A DNA stretch of 64,000 bases, taken from the NCBI GenBank assembly GCA_013368315.1, contig JAACJM010000035.1, positions 434,001-498,000 on the forward strand, written 5' to 3'. Within the stretch, counting starts at the first letter, position 1, and each line of letters starts with the position of its first letter. A program made the translations under genes and the position numbers. The notes beneath the pieces were generated by a model, which worked only from the letters and a program-made list of their open reading frames with translations, had not been told where the DNA came from and did not search any database. The DNA comes from Tetrapyrgos nigripes. Taxonomy: Eukaryota; Basidiomycota; Agaricomycetes; Agaricales; Campanellaceae. Positions 13,287-23,972 of this stretch are shown here, piece after piece.

Positions 13287-13506
13287 CACCTTGGGCGGCA
13301 ATGCATATTTGGGAAGATCTTTGAGGCAAACATAAATGACGAATTTATGCTCGGCGCCGGAGCTACTCCATATGGCTGTTCGGCCTCAAATCGGTCCCAT
13401 ATGGAGTAGACCCGGGCAAGCAAAAATGGCACTGAAAAATCCGAAATTTAAGTTTGCACAGAGATCTTTGGAAATATGCAACGCCGCCTTGACGCCGCCC
13501 AAGGTG
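13287..13506. mobile_element. CACTA-like palindromic MITE, copy 2
   Basis: A 220 bp hairpin element. Left end CACCTTGGGCGGCAATGC; right end reversed CACCTTGGGCGGCGTC, then GTTGCATATTT and AGATCT matched on both arms. Flanked by a 3 bp direct repeat TCG (13,284-13,286 and 13,507-13,509). The core (CTCGGCGCCGGAGCTACT, CCATATG, TTCGGCCTC, TCGGTCCCATATGG) matches copy 1 at 7,409-7,617, but the outer arms have diverged. It lies about 125 bp upstream of the PMP3-like gene, so it may form part of that promoter. Confidence 0.7.
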
Positions 13507-13632
13507 TCGTGGTCGCGGCTGGGTCACATAACGCTCACGTGCAGCAGGTCACGCAAAATGACCTCATATCATTATGACGTCGACGCTAAAAGCTTTGAAC
13601 CACTACCACCACTACCACCACCACACCTCGCC

Positions 13633-14067
13633 ATGGCCAAACAAGTTTCCTCCAATCGGGACGTCTTGCTATACTTTGTCGCAATGCAAGTCTTGTTTCT
13701 CATTTGATAGTATAGCATCTTGCTAACTGAGACCTCCTGCGATTCCAACTTTAGTGTCCTGCCCTTTGTGTCTGTATTCTTCAGTAAGTAGGACTGTCCC
13801 TTTCCACGAGATATGTCTAACGACACGCTTTTCTTTTCAGAGCGCGGATGTGCAGCAGGTAGGGCTTCATACCCACGGAAACGAGGGCAATTGCTAACTG
13901 ACCTCCGCAGACTTTTGGATAAACATCGCCTTGTGTGTCCTAGGCTGGATTCCAGGTATCCTCCATGCCTGGTGAGCTTCCCCTCATCAACTTCCTCATT
14001 CGCCTTCTCTAAGTGTGGGATCATGTATCCCAGGTTTATTATCTCCAGAAGTGAAGGCGCTGTGTGA
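13633..14067 (+). CDS. PMP3/UPF0057-family small membrane proteolipid
   Basis: Five exons (13,633-13,685; 13,755-13,783; 13,841-13,858; 13,911-13,971; 14,034-14,067) give a 64-residue protein. Seen: DVLLYFVAIVLPFVSVFFKRGC, then AADFWINIALCVLGWIPGILHAW, then FIISRSE, i.e. two transmembrane helices around a conserved KRGCAADF loop, which defines the PMP3 family. In yeast, Pmp3 is a plasma-membrane protein affecting membrane potential and salt tolerance; that role is inferred here. Length is slightly above the usual 52-60 residues because of a polar N-terminus. The first intron starts with GC (GCAAGT) rather than GT; the other three are GT-AG. Exons of 18 and 29 nt are very short. Frame is kept across all four junctions, so the model is well supported. 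Confidence 0.9.
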
Positions 14068-14420
14068 ATGTACGTTCAAGTACAAGAGAAAGAGAGACCG
14101 GATTGCAGGACAGGACACGAAGTTCATGATTATGGTGCGCTCTCAACTTCACCTACTGCTTCGCTCTAGATCTTGACTGGGACCATAGTTGTATTCACGA
14201 CCCTTATCCCCACTGTATCGTCATTGTTTAATCTTCCCTTACTCTCATGCTATGATGAAGAAGGCGACTCGGAATTGATTTGAAAACTCCTCCTCGTCGA
14301 AGTTGCCTAGTACCTAGCGTTGCTTAACTTGAAACAGAACAACGCGAACAACACGAACGCACCGATATTTGATTTCCAAAAACTTGCAAGAATAAATGCT
14401 GTGACCGTGGCAGTGTGCTA
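14068..14420. other. 3' flank of the PMP3-like gene
   Basis: Likely 3' untranslated and intergenic sequence; nothing else supported. Confidence 0.4.
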
Positions 14421-14519
14421 CAGTACAAAATCTCATAGTGCATATCTCCGGGAAGGCATATTTTACCCTTACCCAACTCGGGAAGAGCCCCAGTCTATGC
14501 ATTATGAGATTTTGTACTG
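14421..14519. mobile_element. Tc1/mariner-like MITE (99 bp)
   Basis: Terminal inverted repeats CAGTACAAAATCTCATA then G/A then TGCATA, matching over 24 positions with one mismatch, enclose about 50 bp of unique sequence. A TA dinucleotide flanks both ends (14,419-14,420 and 14,520-14,521), the expected target duplication of mariner-type elements. No coding capacity. Confidence 0.7.
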
Positions 14520-14521
14520 TA

Positions 14522-15571
14522 TTTCTGATTCTTGTTCATCTCTCCTGTCAGTGTGAGCATCTGCGTTTACACGTACTTGGCTCTCGCGAAATGTTGGTAC
14601 CCTTACTCCCCCACAAGAGCCTACAAGCACTGATGGCACATCCGCAAACCTAGATGTTCACTCCACCGTCGGTCCGTCGCGTCGACGAATTTCAGTGCTG
14701 TGGCCTCCTCGTAAGGGCTATGCACTATCCTTAGTCCAGACTGGCCAAGATAAGGTCAATTGTTGGGCCGTTAGGGGCCCGTCATTGCCAGTCATTGGCA
14801 CTTCGAAGCAGTGAGGCTCATCGTCTTTAGATCTTGGTTACATCCCTATCTGCCACTGCCAGGCCTGGCATGCTGCCTAGACACTAGAGTCGGGTAATCT
14901 AGCGGGGTTTGAGTCGGGTGTAGTTACTGTAAGTTTCGAACTGCGCATGCAACTTGGGACTTGGAAGTTGGCAGGCAACTTAACTCAATAATTGAAGACT
15001 TCCGGCATAGCAAGTTCAAGTTGGCTGTAAATATGACGCGTAAACGGTAGGACTCCGAGTCCAGTCCGACGTCACAAAATTAGTACATCTATATGCAACG
15101 TCCTCCCTTGGGCTTCACCAGAACAATTTTGATTCGAAATGCATATCGTGTGCCCGGAAACTGCTCATGATCAACCTGGGATACTGAACCATTTCATTCA
15201 ATTCAATCCGCAGTCACAGCCCCCCCAAAATTCGCGAAATTTTTTCGAGCTGTCGGAGGGAACAGCTCGGACGCGAAAAGGACAGGTGAAACTCGTGGCA
15301 AAAACACCAAAAAAGGCTTGCCAGGTCACCGACCCCAATTCGTGAGTAAAATTGTTCGCGAGACGAGTTCACAGTCACAACCCCCCTCGCGAATTGATCG
15401 AAATGGTACAGTAGTCCTGATCCCTGCTGCACCAACTTACTTATGCGAGCGGCGTAATCTAACTATCTATATGCTGACCAAGTTCTTTTACTGCCAGTTC
15501 GAGCTGAGTCCGAGTCGAAGACAGATCATAGGTCTAGTAGAGACGCCCAGAAGATGCATATGGCATACAAC
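14522..15571. other. Intergenic region, no gene seen
   Basis: No supported gene. Two similar C-rich stretches (CAGTCACA then a run of six or seven C, near 15,211 and 15,371) are each followed by TCGCGAA. A 24 bp stretch beginning GTAGTTACTGTAAGTTTCG near 14,921 recurs almost exactly near 38,203. Confidence 0.4.
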
Positions 15572-16381
15572 TTGTAGTGCACGGCCACGGTCGTAAGAAA
15601 TACGGTTTGAGACGGTTACGGTAACGCCGTGGCCGTGGCGTATAAAATATAACTCAGTCCAAGACGGTACGGTTACCGTTTACGGCTTTACGGATGATAA
15701 AACAGGTTTTTTTGGTACATAGGCACTGTTAAGAATTGCTCTTCGACGCAATTTGACATTATCTTGAAACTTTTTTATACCTGGTAATCTTACTGCTCAA
15801 ACACAAGAAACCAATTAAGAACTGCGTACCTGCTAGATATGCATCGGAACCAGTTAGGGACAAGAAATACTAGCCAGTTCAATGAGGGTAATAGAAAGAT
15901 GTGCATGTACATAATGAGATTTTCTAGGTCGAAAAGAGGGGCAGTAGATGTGATTCGCAACGCCCAACACCGAGAAGGAAGGAGAGCACAGTTCAAGCCT
16001 CCGACCCTGATGACGGCATCTAGAACTTGGCCGATCAGTGTCCGGAGAGTTCTGAAAACGCAAAAATGGGCGCTGCTAATCACCTCTACTTATATAAATG
16101 GCTTGAAAATGTGTTTTCGGGTGGTCCAAACCAGACCCAAACACATAAGCTAGAGATTAGGGGGAGAAACGGAGCAGAACGTGCTGTGCGTGAGACGCGC
16201 CTTGGCCATATGGCGAAGCCGTAACCCACGGCCGTATTGCCGTATGATAATTCCCGTAGACGGCTGACGGTCTTGCCGTAGCCGTTCCGTTAAATTTTGT
16301 CCGAGACTCCATACGGTACGGCGTCGTAACCGTACATACCGTCCGTGTCCCCCGTATATACGGCTACGGTGAGCACCCCTA
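15572..16381. mobile_element. hAT-like non-autonomous element with ACGG-rich ends
   Basis: An 810 bp stretch whose two ends are packed with ACGG/CCGT motifs in opposite orientation (about 15,580-15,700 and 16,205-16,375). Putative ends TTGTAGTGC and, reversed, TAGGGGTGC are flanked by CATACAAC (15,564-15,571) and CATACAAG (16,382-16,389), a 7/8 match to the 8 bp target duplication of hAT elements. The inside holds only short unrecognised open frames. Superfamily assignment is inference. Confidence 0.5.
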
Positions 16382-16656
16382 CATACAAGTGAGGTGGCAC
16401 CATGGCCGTCGTTTCGCTCCGGCTTCCATACTAGCGAGTAGCGGACATAGACAATTTTCGCAGTTTCACACTTTCTTTGCAATGTATTGACGGTAGCCCT
16501 TAGTGCAACAAAAGACGAGGATCAGGAAGAGAGCGCGAAAAGTAACAGCAAAGCAACGTGAATGATGTGTGACCGGTAGTCGGAGCAACGGAGAACTGGT
16601 AAACAAACACAAACACATAATTTTCTTCAAAAGGAAGATCCATCCTTAAAAAAAAC

Positions 16657-16967
16657 GTGTTTAGATATTATTATTTACACAAGTCTAATGGCTAGCTGGA
16701 GTGTAAACTTGAGTCCTACCTGCCTTACCTGTACACCTATGATCTGACTACGTCAGGGAGGTCAGGGAGGTCAGGTCTCCTTGGTCATGTTTCAATGATC
16801 TGGCGATCCCAGTGAGAACTTGATCCTCCTGCTATTCATCCTGATTCAGCCTTCACCTTTACCTCCTTTTTTCTCATCTACTATTTATACACTTGCCTAT
16901 CCTCTCTATCCTTCACTCGTTCCAAGGTCCCCAGCCTTGGACTCCTTTCCCCCTTTCTTCGTTTACT
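16657..16967 (+). repeat. Split direct repeat A1
   Basis: Left terminal repeat of the DIRS-order element, about 310 bp. Matches A2 except for a duplicated GTCAGGGAG unit, a CACAAGTCTA insertion and a few substitutions. Confidence 0.75.
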
Positions 16968-19315
16968 CCTTTGTCTCCAACAAACATCTCTTCTATCATT
17001 TTATCCCTTTTCATATAGTGATGGGAGTTGTTGATGTTGTAACAATGCGCAGATCACCCCGTTGCTGCTGTGCAAGGCACATTCATCAGCGTTCGAAATC
17101 TAAGGCCATGAGGAACCTTCCTATTCATTCGAATAATCCACCATCAGACGATATCACTTTATCCCGCAGTGTACTTGGTTTGAGACCCAAATATGCGAGA
17201 GAATTCCTTTGGGTTAAAGATGAGTATTCTATTCCACTATCTTCAGCTAAATCCACCAAATTCCTACCTCTGGTACCTCGCCCTCCTATCAACGAGATGA
17301 ATAATTCAACAGTGTGGTCTACCATTCATCAACATGACCATCTCTTCTGAATCACTACTCCTATACAAGTCAACACTTTCCAATCCCTTCTATCCCTCCA
17401 TCCCAATCAATCCTTCATTAAATCCATCTGTTGGTCTCTGCATCACAGCTTTTGGCTGTGGGCATGCACTGACTGCATCTCTTCTCCACTCCGCATTGAC
17501 AATTCCCACCACCTTCTCAAGGATGTATCCCACATTGACTTTGTCTGGGAACAACACGATTTGGAGATTTCACTGGGGCGTTTCTTGCCTTCTTTCAGTC
17601 ATGATCTACTCCCTGGAATGACTGCAGTTCCTATTGGGGTAGTGCCTAAACCTCACTCGGATAAGCTTTGCTTGGTAGTTGATCACGTGGCAGGGGAATT
17701 CTCCCCTAATTCCCTCATATCTAAATCAGATGCTAGGGTGCAGCTCAACATCCTTAGACAACTCTATGAGAATAAATGAATATGAGGACACTTGTTAAAC
17801 AAGTGAGGCAACAAATACTATTGTGGCTCTGGAGGTATAGACAGTGAACTACTAAGTATTTATACTGTTAGCTACTGTGGCTGCACAAATCTGTAAATAT
17901 AACACAGTGGAGAAAAGTGGATACTACAATGTAATGTCTGATATCAGTTCAGAGTCAACAATGTAAGAGACAATGTAAGTATAGAGTATAACAGAAAGTA
18001 GATGGTGCATATGTGGATACAAGTGGATTGTGTATACTAGTGAAGTGGAGAGAAAGATATGAGCATTCGTTGTAAGTATAGATTAATACAAAATTCCAAC
18101 AAACTCATTGATGCCAGAAGGAAATATGGACCCAGCGCACGCTTCATGGTTTTCAAATCCAACATCTCGCAGGTGCATCGACAACTACCTATGCACCTGT
18201 TGTGGCAATTACACCAAATAATCACAATTGATGGTCAAAGACACATTGATCATTGCAACAATTTCGGGAACCATGCAGCAGGGCATGTTTGGTGCAATTT
18301 CTTTGCTCTTGTCATCTGGATAGTGACCTTTGTATGGTTTCTTGTCGACATTTTCCATTATGTTGACAACTGTTTCTCTTGGGAGTTTGAGGGGAAGATG
18401 ATGTGGTATGAACCATACAAAAAGTCCTTTCCAAAAAAACAAACCCAGTTCCTTCTCCTTTTCAATATGTTGGGCATTCCACACAAAGAACCAAAACAAG
18501 AATGGGGTCTTCAACTCATTATCATTGGGTTTCTTTTTGACCCAAATGCCATGACTATTGAACTCCCCTCACAATCCAAACTCAAACTCATACAAGCCAT
18601 ACACGTTTTTGCTCAAGCTGGCAGATGACTTCCCCTTCAAGATTTCAAGTGCATGGGTGGCTGGATACACTGGTCATTCAACATTGCACTCCTCCTTCGT
18701 CCTGGACTCTGCACTCTATACAAGAAGATGTTGGGCAAGACTGAACCTTTCCAGCTGATCTGGATCAGTGTGGCCCTTTTTCAGGAGCTATTGTGGATAG
18801 CTGAACATTTAGAATGTTCCGATGGCATCCTTATGCTAGAAGCTATCAAGTGGGGCATTCATGATGCAGACTTGGTCTTTTTCACAGACGCATCAGGCAC
18901 TGGAATGGGTATTTGGTGTCCTGAGCTAGGGCTAGCTTTCCATTCTGTCATTGAAACTCCTGATCCTGCTCATGTCTTCTATTTTGAGGCCCTGGCTGTC
19001 CTATCAGCTCTGGAAGTTGTGAAATCCTTACATCAATATCACTGAATTGTCATATTCACCAATAACACAAACACTGTTGACATGCTCAACTCACTTCACA
19101 TTAAGTCTCGATACAATCCCATTCTCATATCCTCCATAAACATTTTGATGGAACATAATAGTCAGCTATGAGTATTGCATATCCCTGGTCATGAAAACTC
19201 CATCGCTGATGCTCTTTCCCGACACCAACTTGAACTTGTTCAAGAACTCCACCCTTTCTGCTCAATTTCTGCCTTTGCTCCTCCCATCCTATCACATGGC
19301 TCTACAGCCATCTAA
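16820..19315 (+). pseudogene. DIRS-type reverse transcriptase/RNase H ORF, decayed
   Basis: One reading frame throughout. Seen in order: VNTFQSLLSLHPNQSF, LEISLGRFLPSFSHDLLPGM, PIGVVPKPHSDKLCLVVDH, then after the inserted solo LTR LIDARRKYGPSARF, SQVHRQLPMHLLWQ, TIDGQRHIDHCNNFGNHAAG, the RT catalytic loop as HYVDNCFSWE (family members usually have a second aspartate where this has N), KQTQFLLLFNMLGIPHKE, then an RNase H domain (FFTDASGTGMGIW, FTNNTNTVDML) and IPGHENSIADALSRHQ. This matches the DIRS-order RT/RNase H proteins common in agaricomycetes. Four in-frame stops, all TGA, at about 17,348, 18,626, 19,043 and 19,169, each where relatives have arginine. The frame ends at TAA 19,313. The 322 bp insert plus 5 bp duplication is a multiple of three, so frame is unchanged. 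Confidence 0.8.
17777..18098. mobile_element. Probable solo LTR inserted in the DIRS reverse transcriptase
   Basis: A 322 bp block beginning TGAATATGAGG and ending AAATTCCA interrupts the RT between NK and LIDARRKYG. TG...CA ends and flanks ATAAA (17,772-17,776) and ACAAA (18,099-18,103) suggest an LTR left after recombination; 4 of 5 flank bases match. A palindrome CACTTGTTAAACAAGTG lies near its left end. No full-length partner in the window. Confidence 0.6.
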
Positions 19316-19738
19316 TTATCCCTTGCTATTTCTGGATTGTATGTTCTTTTGATTTCCAAGTCATTTCCCTCAACCATCTTGTTCTTCTTGCATCTACTTT
19401 CCACTAGCCAACTTCAAATTCTTGAACTTCTTATCCTTCTGTCTTGACCTCATTTTTCTCATGCTTGTTACCCATGCTATGTTACTTCATTCTTTCTACA
19501 CACATGTTGGGTTTTGGCATGTATAACAGACATAACTGTGTTATGACTGATTTGTTCAGAATCGTGACCCTACTAGCTCGATGAGCTGATAGACAACTGT
19601 GTACACTGTTCTTGATTTTGTTTACTTGCATTTACAGCCTTTGCACTTGGGTGTTGTCGTGTCTACCAGACAATCATCGTGTCTCAACTGGTTTATATCA
19701 GTAGCTTGACCCTACTCAGGTAGACAGGTGCAAGGTGC
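19316..19738. other. 3' part of the DIRS-order element
   Basis: AT-rich non-coding sequence after the RT/RNase H stop. A tyrosine recombinase would be expected in or near this region, but I see none. Confidence 0.4.
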
Positions 19739-20147
19739 TGTCACAAAGAGGTGACTTAGATAGCGATAACGAGGAGCTACAGGCTCGACTTGACTAACAG
19801 ACAGCAGTAAGTACTGGAACTACAGTGCCCATCAGTAAAGGTGAAAGAAGTAATGAAAAGGGGAATACACACCTGGTCCCAACAACGAAGAGGTCAAGAT
19901 GGGGAACCAGGTGTCAGGGCAGGGTTTATATATGTAAAAGTAAAGCTGTAAAGAAAGCTGTAAAGAAAGCTGTAAAGGAAGCTGTAAAGGAAGCTGTAAA
20001 GGAAGCTGTCAAGAAGCTGTATCAAAGCTGTATCGGAGAAATGAAAGGTCCGGTGCATAGCATGTGGAATGAGAGTCAAATGGTGTAAAGGTCCGAGGAT
20101 ACAGAGATAAGAAGAAATAAATAGTACCAAATATAGACGTCATGACA
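19739..20147 (-). repeat. gypsy-1 3' LTR
   Basis: 409 bp. Contains a short tandem array of AAGCTGTAAAG-type units (19,943-20,010) whose copy number differs from the other LTR. It lacks the roughly 38 bp internal duplication found in the right LTR. Confidence 0.9.
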
Positions 20148-20184
20148 TTACCCCCCTCCTACACTTCATCATCCTCAATGAATC

Positions 20185-23100
20185 TTAAGTCTTTGTTGCC
20201 TCTGGGTGTTTCTTGTGGAATGTTGTGATCTTACACTTCGCATTTTTGAGATTTGCAACTGGCTCCCATGAGTTGTGACCGTCATCGTATCCTTTCCACT
20301 TGACAAGGTATTCCAGTCACCTCCATTGTATCCTGCTATCCAGAAGGGTGTCCACTTCGTACTCGGGCTCATCCTCCCCCTCAAGGTATACTGGCTCTGG
20401 TTCCTCAGGTAAGAGTCCATTCACTAGATTACCCTTGTAGGGGTAGAGTTTGTCAACATGGAATACTGGGTGTAGGCGATTAAGAGTTTCAGGGAGGTCT
20501 AACTGATAGTCCAAATCTCCAATTTTCTCTACAATCTCGTATGGTCCCAGTTGCCGATCCCCCAACTTGTCACTTGAAAGTTTCAAGTTGATGTCTTCTG
20601 CACTCAGCCAGACATGATCCCCAACCTTGAACTGATGTCCTTTCCGTTTCCCTCTTTCATATCCTTCCTTCATCCAGTGCTTAGCCAGGTGCAGTGCTGA
20701 TCCTGCATCTCTTTGAACCTGTCTTAGGATTTTGAGACGGTCTTCTACATTTGGGATGCCTGTGCGCTGGCCTACTGGTATGTTGAATAGAGGAAGGTAG
20801 CCATAAGTCACCTCAAAAGGTGCCATGCCATGCCATGTGCAGAGTGTGTGTGGGAGTTCAGAACAAACTCAGCCATAGGAAGGTGCTCCACCCAATTGTC
20901 CTGTCTGTAGTTGGTGTAGAGGCGCAGATATTTCTCCACCTCCTGGTTGGCTCGTTCTGTCTGTCCATTCGTCTGGGGTCGGTAGCCTGAGGAAAGGCTT
21001 GACTTGATCCCGAGTCAGTCTAACAGAGAACGCATGGTTTGCGCTGCAAACTGTGGACCACAATCTGATACAAAGTGAAGTGGGAGGCCATGAAGGCAGA
21101 AGATTTCTCGGTAGTATAGGTTGGCGACTTCAGTAGCAGTGATATTAGAGGTGCAGGGAAGGGTATGGACTTGGTTTCTGTAGAGGTCAGTGCAGACCAG
21201 GATTGCGTCATAGCCTTGCAAGGATGGTAGCTGTGTAATGAGGTTGACTCCAACTTCTTCCCAGAGTCCTAAGGGTATGTCCAAAGGTTGGATTACTGCT
21301 TGCAGATGATGTTGCAGCTTCTTCCTGGCACATTTATCACATCCCTCCACGTACTTCTCTACAAAAGAGCGAATGGTGGGCCACCAGAAGTGTGAGGTTA
21401 CCAAATCGAGTGTTCCATGTAGCCCTGGATGTCCTGCTGATGGTTCGTCATGGCACTGTTCTACTATTGCCCTCCACAGCTCTTCATTTGGGGGGATGTA
21501 GACTCGCCCCTTGTGGTATATCAATCCATTATCCTCTTCCCATTCAGGTAAACCATTGGCCAGTCGTTGCAATCCTTCCTTCTTCAACTGCTCTAGTCCT
21601 TTTAACACCTCCACTTCTCTTCCCAGTGCCTGACGAATTCGTTCCTCTAGGGGGTTGGCCAGTGTAGTAGCGGCGAGCCTTACAAAGTGTTCTGGTTTGA
21701 GTACTGTGGTTTCCAGATTGTCTTTCCAGTCTGTTACTTGGTGGGAGGAGAGGCGGGAGAGGGCATCTGCTTGGGTATTCGCTTTGCCTGGGCGATGGAT
21801 TAGTCGAAAGTCAAAGCGTGATAGCCACAGGGCCCATCTTACTTGTCATCGACTAAGATCCTGTGCTGTTCGCCAGAACTCCAGATTGGAGTGATCTGTG
21901 ATAATTTCAAAGGGCTCTGGTAGTCCTTCCATATAACTCTGCCAATCTTTCAGTGCCTCGATAATAGCCAGCATCTCTCAGTCGTAGATTTTGTAATTGC
22001 GTTCAGCTGACTGCATGGATGCTGAACGGAATGCTACTGGGTGCCAAAGACCGTCTTCCAACATCTGCATTAGAGCTCCCCCTGTTGCGAAGCCTGAAGC
22101 ATCTACTTCAACTTGGGTAGGACGATCTGGTGACCAGAGTGTAAGAATGGGCGCAGACGTGAAGGCTGTTTGAAGGGAGTCAAAGGCTTCCTGTTGGTGA
22201 GTTCCCCAATTAAATGAGATGTCTTTACGAGTGAGGTCGTTCAGAGGCCGAGCAGTTTTAGCAAAGTTCTCTATGAATTGTCGGTAGAAATTTGCAAAAC
22301 CCAAGAATGCCCGAACGTCACGGACATTGCGGGGAACTGGCCAGTGCTGTACTGCTGCCACCTTCACTGGGTCCATGCGAAGTTGCCCTTCCCAGATAAT
22401 CAGCCCCAGATATTCTATCTCCTCTCGTTCAAACTCGCATTTCTCTGGCCTCAGATACAGATTATTCCTTGTCAACCTGGCTAGCACTTCCCGAACCACT
22501 TCTCGGTGTTCTTCCAGAGTCCCACTGAAGATCAGGATGTCATCCAGATAAACTGCTACCTCACCTGCTGTGATCAAGTCTGAGAAGATGGAGTTCATGA
22601 GGCCTTGGAAAGTAGCTGGTGAGTTTGTCAATCCAAAGAACATGACGGTAGGTTCAAAAAGTCCTCGGTTGGTTGCAAACACTGCCTTCCACTCATCTCC
22701 CTGTTTGATCCAGACATTGTTGTAACCCCAATGTACGTCAAGCTTGGTGAAGTACTTGGCACCTTGAAGGCGGCTGATTATGTCAGCAATGAGGGGAAGA
22801 GGGTAGCAGTTCTTAATAGTGTACTCGTTTAGGCGTCGGTAATCCTGAACAAACTGAAGTTTCCCATCTTTCTTCTTCACAAAGAAGACTGGAGAGGACA
22901 GAGGGGATTTGGAGGGTCAGATATATCCCTTGCGGACATTTTCGTCAAGGAATTGATCGAGTTCCTGCTGTTCATTGATGGACATCGGGTAGATCTTGGT
23001 TTATAGGGTAGTGGGTGCTCCAGGTACCAGTTCAATAGCATGATCCCAGGGTTTGTGTGCAGGAAGGTGTTCTGACTCAGCTTTGGAGAAGACCTGAGAA

Positions 23101-23966
23101 TAATCCCGATATTGAGGAGGGACTATCTCCTCAAACGACTGTTTCGGTTTCATCCGGTTTGCCTCTTCAGCCAGCTGCTGTGAGTAAGTGAACCCTGCAG
23201 CACACCAGACTTCTTCTCCAGTGTCAGCAAGGATCCTTGCTTTCTTCCAGGAGCGCCTTGTAGCCCGATTAGTGCGAATGCGATATACTTGGGGTTCCTC
23301 CTCCTCCTCTTCTGTTGCCAGATCCAGGGGTTGGTCTATGGGTGCATGTGTTCCCTGAGGAATCAACTGGGTTGGTTCAGATTCTGTGCCTTCCAGGATG
23401 ACATTTCCCCTTGGGGTTGGTCCAAAATTGGTAGCAACGAACTGATCCTGATCGGGGACCTCTTCCACTGATGGGGGCGGTGCTACAGGGATTTGCAGCT
23501 GGCCGCCCATCCAGTCAATCTGTGGGTTCATCTTATGCAGCCAGGGAAGACCCAGGATGACATCTTCTCTGCCTAAGTCCGTAACCAGAAAATCTAGCCA
23601 TGCCTCCTGTCCATCTGCTGTCATAGCTAGCCGACAGAACCAATCTATATGCCCTGCTTGGTTAAGGGTCCCATCAATGTTGTAGACATCTAGGGGTTTA
23701 CGGAGGGGATAGGTTTGGATTTGGTGCTGCTTTACAAATGACTGTCCCAGGAACAGTCCTGTAGCTCCACTGTCAACCATTGCCACTACCACTGCCTCAT
23801 TTTGTCTTCCTTGGAGTTTCACACGTATACAGAAGTGAGAAGCACAAGATTCTATTTCGGGGATACTGGATATGGTACATGAGGGAATAGAATCATACGA
23901 GGAACAAGAGAGCATATGGGTATTCAGGGGTGTTCGTGTTGTGGTGGGAACAGACACCTGTTTCAA
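20185..23966 (-). pseudogene. gypsy-1 pol polyprotein, decayed
   Basis: Reads from 23,966 down. Protease with VDSGATGLFLG (active-site D-S-G); RT with KKDGKLQFVQDYRRLN, a damaged DVHWGYNNVWIKQGDEW block and the catalytic YLDD (VAVYLDDILIF); RNase H (VEVDASGFATGG); integrase with an HHCC zinc region and a DD(35)E core (VCTDLY, VSDCGPQF, GYRPQTNGQTERANQE); C-terminal chromodomain (YLVKWKGYDDGHNSWEP) ending at TAA 20,185. Stops at about 20,327, 21,017, 21,849, 21,975 and 22,909 are TGA where relatives have R; one near 22,999 is TAA. A third ATGGC copy near 20,824-20,838 shifts the frame in integrase. Chromodomains of this branch can steer integration to methylated-histone chromatin (family knowledge). 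Confidence 0.85.
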
Positions 23967-23972
23967 AAACCC
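23963..23972 (-). promoter_or_regulatory. Candidate programmed -1 frameshift site, gag to pol (gypsy-1)
   Basis: Coding strand reads CAG GGT TTT TGA in the gag frame. The heptamer GGGTTTT (23,966-23,972) fits the X XXY YYZ slippery consensus and lies directly before the gag stop. pol is open in the -1 frame from this point and blocked by TAA just upstream, so a -1 slip here would yield Gag-Pol. The same layout occurs in gypsy-2. Confidence 0.65.
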
